DNA of 64,000 nt from Bacillus sp. HMF5848 (lineage in GTDB: Bacteria; Bacillota; Bacilli; Bacillales; HMF5848), in NCBI RefSeq assembly GCF_003944835.1, contig NZ_RWIV01000001.1, positions 1,527,501 to 1,591,500 on the forward strand, written 5' to 3'. The translations under genes and the position numbers were made by a program. The notes beneath the pieces were generated by a model that searched no databases, was not told the origin of the DNA, and saw only the letters and a program-made list of their open reading frames with translations. Every line of letters starts with the position of its first letter. Within the stretch, counting starts at the first letter, position 1. Shown here piece by piece: positions 35,080-43,956 of this stretch.

Positions 35080-36321
35080 ATGAAAAAGAAAATGCACACA
35101 TTATTTGCTACTGTTTTAGCAACATCAACATTAACTTGGGGGGCAACATCAGCCTTTGCTGAAGAAGGAGTAGCAAATACAGACACAGTAAACAATGTAG
35201 AAGTGGTAGTAGTCGATGATGCGACAGAATCAACAAGTATTGTAGAAGAGGAAGTTACAAGTGACGCTACGTTAGTAGAGAGTAGTGAAGAGTCTGTAAC
35301 AGAAGCCGTATATAACAGTGAGTTAGATACTAATGAGCAACAATTGGTTTTACCAGGTAACTTCTTCTATTTTGTAAAAATAACTATCGAAAAAATCCAA
35401 CTTGCTTTAACATTTAATGAAGAAAAAGAAGCGGCTTTAATTGCTAAATTTGCAGAGCAAAGAATTGCAGAAGCTCAACAGTTACTTGAAAATGGTGAAG
35501 AAGAAAAAGCAATTGAAACATTCCAAAAAGCAATTGAAACCTTAGACATGGTAGTGTTACCTACACCACAACCAGCAGTGGATACAGAATCAGCTTCTGA
35601 CGAAAGTGTTGAAGACATTGAGAACGTTGAAACTGAAGTAGATGTAGATGTAGATTCAGATGAGGTTGTTGAAGAAGAGTCAGAAGAACTACCAGTCACT
35701 GAAGTTACTGAAGAAATAAAAGAAGAAGTAAAAGATGAAACAGAAATCAAAGTTTCTCAAAATATAATTGCTTTAACTCATGCACTTGAAAACGTAAAAA
35801 ATCCAAATGCTCGTGCAGCACTTCAACGCAATATTGAAAAGTCTTTAAAGAAGCTTGAGAAAAAATACAACTTAGAAATTACGATTGAAATTGAATCAGA
35901 CGTGGAAGAGGAAGAAAAGTCTGAACCTACTTTGGAATCTGATGTTGAGGTTGAAACAGAGTTAGAAGCTGTTGAAGCTGATGAAGTCGAAGACGAAGTA
36001 GAAACGGCTATTGAAGATGTAACAACTGAAACAACTGAAAATACTACAACTCAATCTGAAGAATCTGTTAATGTAATTTCAAAAGACAAAGTTGAAAAAG
36101 TTAAAGTTGAAATTAAAATTGAAGAAACGAACAAAAAAGAAGAAAAAGTAAAAAAAGATAAAGAAGAAAAAGAGCAAAAAGATAAAAAAGAAAAGTCGAA
36201 TAACGGTAAAGGTCACGACAAAAAGAAAGATAGAGAAGAAGATAACGATGATCGTGACGAAGATAAAGACAACGACCGAGATGATGAAGATAACAAAGGC
36301 AAAGATAAAGGTCGTGACTAA
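35080..36321 (+). CDS. Secreted DUF5667-like acidic protein with charged repeat tail
   Basis: 413 residues. A signal peptide (MKKKMHTLFATVLATSTLTW ... SAFA|EE) is followed by an acidic Val/Glu/Ser region, a DUF5667-like helical segment (LPGNFFYFVKITIEKIQLAL ... LENGEEEKAIETFQKAIETL), a second helical piece (HALENVKNPNARAALQRNIE), long Glu/Val stretches and a C-terminal ~70 residues made almost only of Lys, Asp, Glu and Arg. Exported; no enzymatic motif. It is preceded by a SigI-like promoter and followed 83 bases later by sigI, so it is a likely effector or sensor partner in the SigI system. AAGGAGG site before ATG. Confidence 0.8.
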   Translation: MKKKMHTLFATVLATSTLTWGATSAFAEEGVANTDTVNNVEVVVVDDATESTSIVEEEVTSDATLVESSEESVTEAVYNSELDTNEQQLVLPGNFFYFVKITIEKIQLALTFNEEKEAALIAKFAEQRIAEAQQLLENGEEEKAIETFQKAIETLDMVVLPTPQPAVDTESASDESVEDIENVETEVDVDVDSDEVVEEESEELPVTEVTEEIKEEVKDETEIKVSQNIIALTHALENVKNPNARAALQRNIEKSLKKLEKKYNLEITIEIESDVEEEEKSEPTLESDVEVETELEAVEADEVEDEVETAIEDVTTETTENTTTQSEESVNVISKDKVEKVKVEIKIEETNKKEEKVKKDKEEKEQKDKKEKSNNGKGHDKKKDREEDNDDRDEDKDNDRDDEDNKGKDKGRD

Positions 36322-36337
36322 TCATTGCATGGAAGTG

Positions 36338-36370
36338 GAAGTCACCTTTAAATAAGGTGACTCCTTTCTA
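36338..36370 (+). terminator. Weak terminator/attenuator before sigI
   Basis: Stem GTCACCTT (36341-36348) with 36354-36361, followed by TCCTTTC rather than a full T run, so partial read-through into sigI is likely. Confidence 0.6.
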
Positions 36371-36404
36371 TTGTATTTTCCTGTTTTAAAGAGAGGTGAT
36401 GCTG

Positions 36405-37151
36405 ATGCTAAGTTTATTGTTTAAGATTATCCCTAAACGAAGCAAGCTTGAAGAATCAATTATCGAAATTCAAAACGGGGATACACAGCTACAAAACGAA
36501 ATAATTCAAAAATATAAACCTTTTGTAGCAAAAACGGTTTCATCTGTTTGCAAAAGGTATATTCAAGAAAGCGACGATGAATTTAGCATTGGACTCATTG
36601 CATTTAATGAAGCGATAGAAAAGTATTCATGTGAAAAAGGACGCGCTTTCATAGCGTTTTCTGAGCTTGTTATAAAACGTAGGGTAATTGATTATATTCG
36701 TAAAGAATCTCGTCAACCGGATATAGCTTTAGACTTTACTCCAAACGATGACGATGGTGATATGTCAACACAGTCACATATTGATATAAAACAAGCATTA
36801 GATCAACATAATTTAATGCTTGAGCAAGAGCAAAGAAAGGCTGAAATTGAGTTGTACGTTGATCAACTGAAAGACTTTGGCCTGACTATAAAAGATTTGC
36901 AGGAGCAATCGCCTAAGCACGAAGATGCTAGACAAAATGCTATTAATGTCGCCAAAACACTTGTTGAACATGAGGAATTAAAAACACTATTATTTGAGAA
37001 AAAGCAAATTCCCATGAAATTATTACAATCATATGTGACAGTTAGTAGAAAAACGCTAGAGCGTAACCGAAAGTACATCATTGCAATCGCAATTATTTTA
37101 TCAGGAGATTTTGTGTTTTTACGTGATTATATAAAAGGGGGGGCTTACTAA
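36405..37151 (+). CDS. sigI: RNA polymerase sigma factor SigI
   Basis: 248-residue sigma-70-family factor of the SigI group. Region 2 is visible in DEFSIGLIAFNEAIEKYSCE and FSELVIKRRVIDYIRKESRQ; the C-terminal domain (~115-248) ends in helices LLQSYVTVSRKTLERNRKYI as in other SigI proteins. It controls heat, envelope or polysaccharide responses in Firmicutes. ATG at 36405 is six bases after GAGAGGTG. Its stop overlaps the rsgI start (TAATG). Confidence 0.94.
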   Translation: MLSLLFKIIPKRSKLEESIIEIQNGDTQLQNEIIQKYKPFVAKTVSSVCKRYIQESDDEFSIGLIAFNEAIEKYSCEKGRAFIAFSELVIKRRVIDYIRKESRQPDIALDFTPNDDDGDMSTQSHIDIKQALDQHNLMLEQEQRKAEIELYVDQLKDFGLTIKDLQEQSPKHEDARQNAINVAKTLVEHEELKTLLFEKKQIPMKLLQSYVTVSRKTLERNRKYIIAIAIILSGDFVFLRDYIKGGAY

Positions 37152-38233
37152 TGAAAAAGGGAGTTATTTTAGAAATAAATAAAAATTATGTAACTTTATT
37201 AACCCCGGATGGTCAATTTGTTAAATCACAGGTACCTTACGATGACAAAATAGAGCTAGGTCAAGAAATAACGTATATCCCTGTTCAGGCCAAACGCCCT
37301 GTTGTGGTATCACCGTTTAGTATGCTGCATGTGAAAAAATGGAGTGCTGCTGTGTTAGTAGCCATTCTGTTACTTGCATTCATTCCTTTTTACAACAGTC
37401 AGCAGGTTTATGCATACATGTCAATTGATATTAACCCAAGCATTGAGCTTAGTCTTAATAAAAAGTTAAAGGTCATTTCAATAACACCAATGAATGATGA
37501 TGGAGAAAGAATAGTTACTGAATTAACCGGATGGAGAAACAAGCCTGCAGATACTGTAGCGCTAATGATAATTGAGAAAAGTAAACAGACAGGATATATC
37601 ACAGAAGATGAAACAGCTGTGTATGTAACAACAGTAATAAAAAAGGAAAATGCTAATACTGAGGCTATTAAGAAAACAGTAGAGAGTGTAAAAACACTTA
37701 CAACTTCAGACAAGATAGCAATAGTTACTGTCGAAAGTAGCTTGGATACACGTAACGAAGCTGTAAAACAAGGTAAGTCTACACTTGAATTAGAAAAGAA
37801 AAACATAGTTAATGATGACGATCATGACATAAAAGGAAACTTAAACCATAATCCACCAGGATTGGAGAATAAAGAGAATAGAGGATTAGAAAAAGGAAAA
37901 TCGAGTGAAGTGGATAATAAAGAACCTAATTCTCCAGAAAAAGTAAACGGAAAAGGTCGAAATAATGGTAACGGTATAAAGAAAGATGAACAAGATTCAA
38001 ATAAAAACGAGCAAAACCGTGGAGAATCAAATAATAAAGAGAAACGCAATGAAAATGGTAAGTCTAAAGGTGAAGATAAAACAAAGAACAATAATGGCGC
38101 AGGAAAAGATAATGCAGACAAAGGTATCGGAATAGGAAAAGGTAAGGAGAAGGAAAATAACAATAATAAAGACAAAGAAGATAAAGGGAATGGGCCAAAA
38201 ACCAAAGATAATAATAAAGGGAAAGACAACTAG
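37151..38233 (+). CDS. rsgI: Anti-sigma-I factor RsgI
   Basis: 360-residue single-pass membrane anti-sigma factor. N-terminal RsgI domain (MKKGVILEINKNYVTLLTPD) binds SigI in the cytosol; membrane helix about 64-81; then the periplasmic autocleavage domain with SIDINPSIELSLN, where the family cleaves between Asn95 and Pro96. The last ~130 residues are a low-complexity Asn/Lys/Glu/Gly tail. Clostridial homologues carry sugar-binding modules in this place, so the ligand here may differ. Translationally coupled to sigI. Confidence 0.93.
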   Translation: MKKGVILEINKNYVTLLTPDGQFVKSQVPYDDKIELGQEITYIPVQAKRPVVVSPFSMLHVKKWSAAVLVAILLLAFIPFYNSQQVYAYMSIDINPSIELSLNKKLKVISITPMNDDGERIVTELTGWRNKPADTVALMIIEKSKQTGYITEDETAVYVTTVIKKENANTEAIKKTVESVKTLTTSDKIAIVTVESSLDTRNEAVKQGKSTLELEKKNIVNDDDHDIKGNLNHNPPGLENKENRGLEKGKSSEVDNKEPNSPEKVNGKGRNNGNGIKKDEQDSNKNEQNRGESNNKEKRNENGKSKGEDKTKNNNGAGKDNADKGIGIGKGKEKENNNNKDKEDKGNGPKTKDNNKGKDN

Positions 38234-38269
38234 AGATAGACATTTTCTTTTCACAGTAAACACTTACCA

Positions 38270-38299
38270 GCATGGATTGCATGTATAATTGTCATACTA
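38270..38299 (+). promoter_or_regulatory. Sigma-G promoter of the SASP gene
   Basis: GCATG (38270-38274), an 18-base spacer, and CATACTA (38293-38299) fit the sigma-G consensus GHATR-N18-CATWHTA exactly. Confidence 0.75.
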
Positions 38300-38347
38300 C
38301 TAATGCACCACATTTATAGTTATAAAATAAAAAGGAGAGGTTATTTT

Positions 38348-38542
38348 ATGGCACGTAGTAGTAACAAATTACTTGTACCTGGTATAGAGCAAGCTCTTGA
38401 TCAAATAAAATACGAAATCGCTCAGGAATTTGGAGTTAATCTTGGTTCTGATACAGTATCGCGCGCGAATGGATCAGTGGGTGGCGAAATTACAAAACGT
38501 CTTGTTGCTCAAGCTCAGTCACAGCTTCGCGGAGGGAAATAA
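38348..38542 (+). CDS. Alpha/beta-type small acid-soluble spore protein
   Basis: 64-residue SASP that coats and protects spore DNA. It has the germination-protease site motif YEIAQEFGV and the DNA-binding signature [15 protein letters not shown]. The ATG at 38348 follows AAAGGAGAGG. Promoter and terminator both flank it closely. Confidence 0.97.
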   Translation: MARSSNKLLVPGIEQALDQIKYEIAQEFGVNLGSDTVSRANGSVGGEITKRLVAQAQSQLRGGK

Positions 38543-38562
38543 ATATAATTGAATACTTATGG

Positions 38563-38594
38563 CTAACAAGTGGCGTTTTGCCACTTGTTTTTTA
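38563..38594 (+). terminator. Terminator of the SASP gene
   Basis: Stem AACAAGTGGC (38565-38574) pairs with 38580-38589, followed by TTTTTT. Confidence 0.92.
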
Positions 38595-38670
38595 ATTACT
38601 CTTTTCAATCACGATAGTTTTTATTATGATATAACGTGAGCTTAAAAAATCACTAGGAGTAAAAAACAAT

Positions 38671-40020
38671 ATGAAAAAGAAATTAAAAATAAGTGAACTA
38701 AGTCCAGCACAATTAATAGTGAGCTTATACGTAATAGCTGTTATTACATCTACGATATTAATTAGTTTGCCTTTTGCACATAAACCTGGTGTAGAATGGA
38801 CTTTTCTTGACGCATTATTTACTGCAGTAAGTGCAGTCAGTGTGACAGGGCTAACAGTTGTTAACACAGCTGATACGTTTAGTATTCCTGGTATATTCAT
38901 TTTAATGTTTGTACTACAATTTGGTGGAATAGGTATCATGACATTAGGAACGTTTTTTTGGCTTCTTCTTGGCAAAAAAATTGGCTTCAAAGAGCGACGC
39001 CTTATTATGACCGACCAAAACAGAACTGACCTTTCAGGACTTGTAAACGTTATGCGTCAAATCTTACTTCTCATCATTACCATTGAGTTAGTAGGTGCGC
39101 TCATTTTAGGGACATATTTCTTGAATTATTTTCCTACATGGCAGGAAGCTTACTTACAGGGATTATTTGCTTCAGTAAGTGCAACTACCAATGCTGGGTT
39201 TGATATAACAGGTCAATCACTCATTCTATTTGCAGAAGACTATTTTGTACAATTCATTAATATTTTATTGTTGACGTTAGGAGCAATCGGGTTTCCCGTT
39301 TTAATTGAGGTGAAAGATTTTATACTTTCAAAGAAAAATCAACGCTTTCGTTTTTCTCTCTACACGAAACTAACATCCATTACTTTTTTTCTACTGATGT
39401 TATTTGGAACATTTATAATTATTGTGCTAGAGTTTAATCATTTTTTTAAAGATGTTGTTTGGCACAAAGCGTTTTTCTATGCGCTGTTTCAGTCTGCTAC
39501 TACTAGAAATGGTGGTTTAGCAACAATGGATGTTTCGGAATTTCAGGAGCCTACTTTGCTTGTTATATCAGCATTAATGTTTATTGGTGCGTCTCCTAGT
39601 TCAGTTGGAGGCGGCATTAGAACGACAACCTTTGCGGTTAATCTTTTAATGCTATATACATTTGCACGAGGAAGAAGTAATATTAAAATCTTTAAGCGTG
39701 AGTTACATGAGGAAGACATTACGAAATCACTGGTCGTAACTATGATGGCAATGTTTCTCTGTTTTATTTCGGTCGTAATTTTAACAGCGTCTGAACCGTT
39801 CACAACTACCGAGATAATGTTTGAAGTCACATCTGCATTTGGTACAACAGGGTTATCTATGGGGATAACACCTTATTTAAGTTCTACAGGCAAAATAGTC
39901 ATTATTATATTAATGTTTATTGGAAGAATTGGTATATTGTCATTTTTATTTTTGTTAATGCCAGCTCATAAAAAAGAACCAAATATACACTTCCCTAAGG
40001 AACGAGTTATTATTGGATAA
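38671..40020 (+). CDS. KtrB/KtrD-type potassium transporter subunit
   Basis: 449-residue TrkH/KtrB-family K+-translocating subunit with four M1-P-M2 repeats. Selectivity-loop motifs are SVTGLT, TTNAGFD, TRNGGLA and FGTTGLSMG, and the third has the gating-loop region GASPSSVGGGIRTTTFAV. No KtrA/KtrC RCK subunit gene is adjacent, so the partner must be elsewhere; this orphan arrangement is typical of ktrD. AGGAG lies about 11 bases before the ATG. Confidence 0.92.
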   Translation: MKKKLKISELSPAQLIVSLYVIAVITSTILISLPFAHKPGVEWTFLDALFTAVSAVSVTGLTVVNTADTFSIPGIFILMFVLQFGGIGIMTLGTFFWLLLGKKIGFKERRLIMTDQNRTDLSGLVNVMRQILLLIITIELVGALILGTYFLNYFPTWQEAYLQGLFASVSATTNAGFDITGQSLILFAEDYFVQFINILLLTLGAIGFPVLIEVKDFILSKKNQRFRFSLYTKLTSITFFLLMLFGTFIIIVLEFNHFFKDVVWHKAFFYALFQSATTRNGGLATMDVSEFQEPTLLVISALMFIGASPSSVGGGIRTTTFAVNLLMLYTFARGRSNIKIFKRELHEEDITKSLVVTMMAMFLCFISVVILTASEPFTTTEIMFEVTSAFGTTGLSMGITPYLSSTGKIVIIILMFIGRIGILSFLFLLMPAHKKEPNIHFPKERVIIG

Positions 40021-40089
40021 GTAACAAGTATATTTACGTATAGTTGTCAAAAGATAATAATATGTAAATAGTGCTTAGGAGTGTTGTTT

Positions 40090-40668
40090 ATGGAAACTGT
40101 GTTGAAAAGTGTAGTTCTCATTTTTATAGGAACGATGTTGTTACGTTTTGCAGGAAGAAAGTCACTTAGTCAAATGACAGTTGCGCAAACAGTTATTATG
40201 ATTTCAATTGGATCGATTATCATTCAACCAATAACAACTAGAGGCATTCCAAATACAGCAATAGCAGCAACTACTTTTGTCGCTGCTACATTATTGATGG
40301 AATACTTGCAGGTTAAATTCAATTGGTTTGAAAAATTTATGACAGGTCAGTCAAAAACAGTGATTGAAAATGGACAGCTTAATGTAAAAAATATGAAAAA
40401 GCTTAGAATGTCCGTAGATTTGTTAGAAACACGACTTCGTCAAAATGGTATAACTAAAATTAGTGATGTGAAATATGCTACGCTTGAGCCTAATGGGCAA
40501 TTAGGTTATGAGCTCATAGATTCTGCTAAACCTGTTACGAAAGCAGATTTGCAGAAAATTTTTTCGTATTTCGAAACCCAAACAAAGCAACAGCCTAATC
40601 AAGGCGATTTATTTAAAGAAGTACAAACGAAGCAACATGATATCCCTGTCCCTAAACAGCTTCATTAG
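40090..40668 (+). CDS. DUF421 (YetF-like) membrane protein
   Basis: 192 residues: two or three N-terminal helices with RFAGRKSLSQMTVAQTVIMI and a C-terminal cytosolic DUF421 domain (IENGQLNVKNMKKLRMSVDL). Several Bacillus paralogues are forespore-membrane proteins of unknown function. ATG at 40090 is six bases after AGGAGTG; the GTG at 40081 overlaps that site. Confidence 0.87.
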   Translation: METVLKSVVLIFIGTMLLRFAGRKSLSQMTVAQTVIMISIGSIIIQPITTRGIPNTAIAATTFVAATLLMEYLQVKFNWFEKFMTGQSKTVIENGQLNVKNMKKLRMSVDLLETRLRQNGITKISDVKYATLEPNGQLGYELIDSAKPVTKADLQKIFSYFETQTKQQPNQGDLFKEVQTKQHDIPVPKQLH

Positions 40669-40680
40669 ATAATTGGAAAA

Positions 40681-40710
40681 TAAAAGCAGGTGGCGTACCA
40701 CCTGCTTTTA
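40681..40710. terminator. Bidirectional terminator
   Basis: A 12-bp perfect stem AAAAGCAGGTGG (40682-40693) with 40698-40709 between convergent genes. Confidence 0.9.
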
Positions 40711-41052
40711 ATCTGTACTTTTTGAGACATCAAAGGTAGGATGCATAAATGGAACACCTTTTGGCTGCTTCTTTTTTTGAAGCAAATCGCGATTTTCTGA
40801 AGTATTCCAACCAATGTCATTTGTCGGATGAACCCATTGGTCTCCAGCCATGACAGCGGGATCTACATCTTTGCTCCAGTTATTTAGAGGCGAATTTTTT
40901 GAGTTGTACAGTGAATCGCCAATTGTTACCCCGTAATCGTTAATAAATGGTGGTTGTACTTTTACACCGGTTTCATGAAATGACGGGGCATTAATTTGAT
41001 GAGGCATTGTCTCATGTAACATGGGAGATTGAGTCTTTTTTTCTTTTGTCAT
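40708..41052 (-). CDS. DUF3905-like protein
   Basis: 114 residues, hydrophilic, Pro/Asn/His/Trp-rich (DPAVMAGDQWVHPTNDIGWN, PFMHPTFDVS). I recognise the DUF3905 pattern of sporulating Bacillaceae; function unknown. GAGGTGATC lies five bases before the ATG at 41052. Confidence 0.8.
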   Translation of the reverse strand: MTKEKKTQSPMLHETMPHQINAPSFHETGVKVQPPFINDYGVTIGDSLYNSKNSPLNNWSKDVDPAVMAGDQWVHPTNDIGWNTSENRDLLQKKKQPKGVPFMHPTFDVSKSTD

Positions 41053-41181
41053 ATTGATCACCTCATGTTTAGTATGAGCGAATAAGCTTAATTTTTAACA
41101 GACATAACATGGTAGTCATAACAATACGATTTCTACAAACAATAACTATGATTATAAAATTTATATAAGGGGATATGATAA

Positions 41182-41343
41182 ATGACAGTTAAACGAAAAG
41201 TGTCATATAAAGCTGCTTCTAATCAAAATAAAACGCCGACAGAAAGCTTATCAAAAGACGAAGTACAAGCCGATTTTGCAGAAGAAAGTCCTATGAAGGG
41301 CTTTAACCGTAATACAAAGCATGGTCGTGAAGGAAGAAGCTAA
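41182..41343 (+). CDS. Small hydrophilic protein (53 aa)
   Basis: 53 residues, MTVKRKVSYKAASNQNKTPT to NRNTKHGREGRS, basic at both ends, no hydrophobic segment. AAGGGGA lies seven bases upstream. Compositionally like the other two tiny spore-type proteins in this window; not recognised by family. Its 3' side runs into the IS remnant, whose left end may act as its terminator (CCCAAAA/TTTTTGGG). Confidence 0.68.
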   Translation: MTVKRKVSYKAASNQNKTPTESLSKDEVQADFAEESPMKGFNRNTKHGREGRS

Positions 41344-41406
41344 TGCAAATGAGGGTGTCCCAAAACTTACGTTTTTGGGGCATTTTTTCTTGGTTTTAAA
41401 CTTTAG

Positions 41407-41600
41407 TTGTTGATTTTCGCTCCATTGCGCTCGCTTTCCGCGGGGTGGCCGTGAGCCTCCTCAGGCTGCGCCTTGTGGGGTCTCACGCTTGCCACTACAA
41501 TCCCGCAGGACGTTGATTAGGCTTCTTCGGGCTAACATCGCACGAAGAAAATGCAATAGCATTTTCGAGGAGTCGAGCGCATTCCGCTACAATCAACAAT
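41407..41600. repeat. GC-rich palindromic interspersed repeat, copy 1
   Basis: A 194-bp element with perfect 9-bp ends TTGTTGATT/AATCAACAA, much richer in GC than its surroundings. The first ~55 bases (TTCGC..CATTGCGCTCGCTTTC, GGGGTGGCCGTGA, CCTCCTC) are almost the same as copy 2 at 51703. Blocks inside can fold back on each other. This resembles a repeat family common in Bacillaceae intergenic DNA. Confidence 0.75.
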
Positions 41601-41639
41601 GTCGAATCATTATATGTTCCAAGAAATAAACAAAAAAAC

Positions 41640-41768
41640 AAGAAGTTAATTGCAGAACAATTAATCCAAAGTATTTACTTTATTTGGTTCTCTGGCAATA
41701 AACAACCCGATTTCCGTACAATCAATCGCTTTCGTTCAGAGTGTATGAAGGATGTTATCTACGTGACC
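41640..41768 (+). pseudogene. IS1182-like transposase fragment
   Basis: One frame reads KLIAEQLIQSIYFIWFSGN then KQPDFRTINRFRSECMKDVI, the conserved N-terminal (DUF772) part of IS1182/IS5-group transposases (usually ...FMWL..PDFRTINRFR...). The reading frame carries on only briefly; catalytic residues are missing. Remnant. Confidence 0.8.
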
Positions 41769-41883
41769 GTTTTACCCCACAGAAAACAAAACTGTCCCAA
41801 TAAGGTCTATTATTCATGACCTTTTTAGGACAGCCTCATACTCTTTTGGTTTAATTTTGCTTAATGTTTACCTGTCGTTAGAT

Positions 41884-43641
41884 TTAGACTAGTAGTAGGT
41901 TTTGGTTGCCGAAAAACAGTTTAGTAACACGATCATAAGGGTCGAAATATGCTAATACAATCGTTTCTCCTTCTTTCACGTCAGCTTCTTTGTACCAATC
42001 TTGTAGATCGACTGAGACAGTATCAATTATCGTATGCTTGTGCATATCCTTTTCGGACAAAGCTAATTTCACAAACTCACTGCCAAGAAGATGTGGAGCT
42101 TCGGTAATTTTACGATATAGTTTTGATCTTTCATCTTTTGAGAGAGTATCATCCCACCATGGCTTTCTTGGCTTGTATTTTTGATTCCTTAAATAATCTA
42201 TTTTCATGAGAGCGAATACAGCATTAAGCATTGCTGGTTTGGAGTAGCGAATAAAAGTATATAACCTAATGAATAAGTCTTCTAGCTGATGACCAATTCG
42301 TCCCCAACCTTGTTCCTCCCAATACGTTCCAAATTCTTGGAAGAAATCAAATGGCGTTTCGAAAACGTGTGTCACAATAAACTCAATTGTTTCGTCCATA
42401 CGGTGGTCGTTCCAATACTTTTCAAGTACATCTTCAACTTGTTTAATACGAACAACATCAGCAAAGCTTAACACGGAATTGGCCAGCATTTCATAAGGAG
42501 CTTGCTCCATAAAGATATAACCATATTCATTAGCACGAACACGTAATCCTGTTCCGCGAAGCATTTTTAAAAAGCCTAGTTGAAGCTCTTCAGGACGAAG
42601 AGCAAACACATCATTAAAAGTTCTACGGAATGATGTGTAATTTTCCTCTGGTAATCCAGCAATTAAGTCAAGATGCTGATCTATTTTGTTGCCATTCTTA
42701 ACAAGAGACACAGTACGCACAAGCTTATCCCAGTTTTGTTTTCGTTGAACTAGTTCATTTGTATATTCATTTGTCGATTGTACTCCAATTTCAAAACGAA
42801 ATAAGCCAGCAGGAGCATGCTCATTTAAGTATTCAATGACCTCTGGACGCATTATATCTGCCGTGATTTCAAATTGGAAAACTGTTCCCGGGACATGTTC
42901 ATTAATTAGAAACTCAAACATTTCCATGGCGTAGCTTCTGCTGATATTGAATGTTCGGTCAACAAATTTTATTGTACGAGCGCCGTTTGCCATGAGATAA
43001 CGAATATCTTCCTTAATCTTTTCTCTGTTAAAATAGCGTACACCTACTTCAATGGAGGAGAGACAAAATTGACAACTAAATGGGCAGCCTCTACTTGTTT
43101 CTATATATGATACTCTCTTTGAGAGGTGCGGTATATCTTCTTCAAATTGATATGGACTTGGCATATCTTGAAGCTGTAGCTTTGACCGTTGCGGCGTGAC
43201 ATATAGAGTATCATTTCTTCTGTAAGCAAGCCCACTGATATGTTCCATTTGATTATTTGTAGAGAGTGCAGTAAGTAACTCTTTAAATGTTACTTCACCT
43301 TCACCAATAACTATAAAGTCAAGCTCTGAGACAGTTTGTAACCAATCTTCATAGTCATACGTAACCTCAGGTCCACCAAACACTATTGTGACATTAGGAA
43401 GCACTTTTTTAATCATACTAACAACTTGAATTGTTTCTCGAATGTTCCAGATATAACAGCTAAAGCCAATAACATCAGGTTTTCGATTATATAAATCTGT
43501 CACGATGTTCATGGCAGGGTCCTTAATTGTATATTCAGCGAGCTCAATATCAAATTCAGGAGCAGCGTAGGCTTTTAAGTAGCGAATGGCTATATTTGTA
43601 TGAATATATTTTGCATTTAATGTTGCGGCAATGACCTTCAT
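41884..43641 (-). CDS. B12-binding-domain radical SAM protein (DUF4080 type)
   Basis: 585 residues. The N-terminal cobalamin-binding-like fold (~1-130, IGFSCYIWNI and FGGPEVTYDYE) precedes a radical SAM core with SRGCPFSCQFCLSS (CxxxCxxC [4Fe-4S] site) and LIAGLPEENY. A C-terminal helical DUF4080 domain (~370-585) follows. Substrate unknown; likely a methylation or ring-forming enzyme of the BchE/P-methylase class. The usual DxHxxG cobalamin motif is not visible, so B12 use is uncertain. Confidence 0.88.
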   Translation of the reverse strand: MKVIAATLNAKYIHTNIAIRYLKAYAAPEFDIELAEYTIKDPAMNIVTDLYNRKPDVIGFSCYIWNIRETIQVVSMIKKVLPNVTIVFGGPEVTYDYEDWLQTVSELDFIVIGEGEVTFKELLTALSTNNQMEHISGLAYRRNDTLYVTPQRSKLQLQDMPSPYQFEEDIPHLSKRVSYIETSRGCPFSCQFCLSSIEVGVRYFNREKIKEDIRYLMANGARTIKFVDRTFNISRSYAMEMFEFLINEHVPGTVFQFEITADIMRPEVIEYLNEHAPAGLFRFEIGVQSTNEYTNELVQRKQNWDKLVRTVSLVKNGNKIDQHLDLIAGLPEENYTSFRRTFNDVFALRPEELQLGFLKMLRGTGLRVRANEYGYIFMEQAPYEMLANSVLSFADVVRIKQVEDVLEKYWNDHRMDETIEFIVTHVFETPFDFFQEFGTYWEEQGWGRIGHQLEDLFIRLYTFIRYSKPAMLNAVFALMKIDYLRNQKYKPRKPWWDDTLSKDERSKLYRKITEAPHLLGSEFVKLALSEKDMHKHTIIDTVSVDLQDWYKEADVKEGETIVLAYFDPYDRVTKLFFGNQNLLLV

Positions 43642-43956
43642 GGTAACACCTCAATTATTCAATTTATTGCCTAAACTAATATTATATAGTATTACCAATT
43701 TAAAAGCATTGGAAAAGCTTTAAATATATAGAAGGCTGTTATATTACATTTATGTTTCTGTTATATATAAAAGTTTGCATTTTGCTACTTAATTTATAGG
43801 CCTTTTTTCTATACAAAGATTAGTGTACTAATAAAATTTTAATTAATGTTTGATTTTTGTCACAGCATATTCATACTACTTACGTTAAAATATATGTATC
43901 GACATATAAATATTTTATTAATTCTGAATATTTAAAGTTCAAGGGGGATTAGGTGA
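43642..43956. other. AT-rich divergent promoter region
   Basis: About 315 bases between divergent genes (radical SAM and 2-oxoacid oxidoreductase). Very AT-rich; no clear operator, riboswitch or ORF. The last bases give CAAGGGGGATTAG, the ribosome site of the oxidoreductase gene. Confidence 0.45.

Larger units (their letters stand above)
41349..41839. mobile_element. Decayed insertion sequence with 15-bp terminal inverted repeats
   Basis: Left end ATGAGGGTGTCCCAA (41349-41363) and right end TTAGGACAGCCTCAT (41825-41839) are inverted repeats matching at 13 of 15. Between them lie a transposase fragment (from about 41640) and a GC-rich palindromic repeat (41407-41600). About 490 bp remain. No complete transposase. 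Confidence 0.75.

Noticed and set aside
35475-35750. Antisense Ser/Thr-rich frame opposite the DUF5667-like gene
   Set aside because: Produced by the Glu/Val-rich coding strand; no independent signals.
35475-38230. Repetitive codons as possible CRISPR or tandem DNA repeats
   Set aside because: Repetition is at the amino-acid composition level; no regular repeat-spacer structure.
37822-38282. Long overlapping antisense frames with Phe/Leu/Ser repeats opposite the rsgI tail
   Set aside because: They mirror the Lys/Asn/Glu-rich tail codons; low-complexity artefact without start signals.
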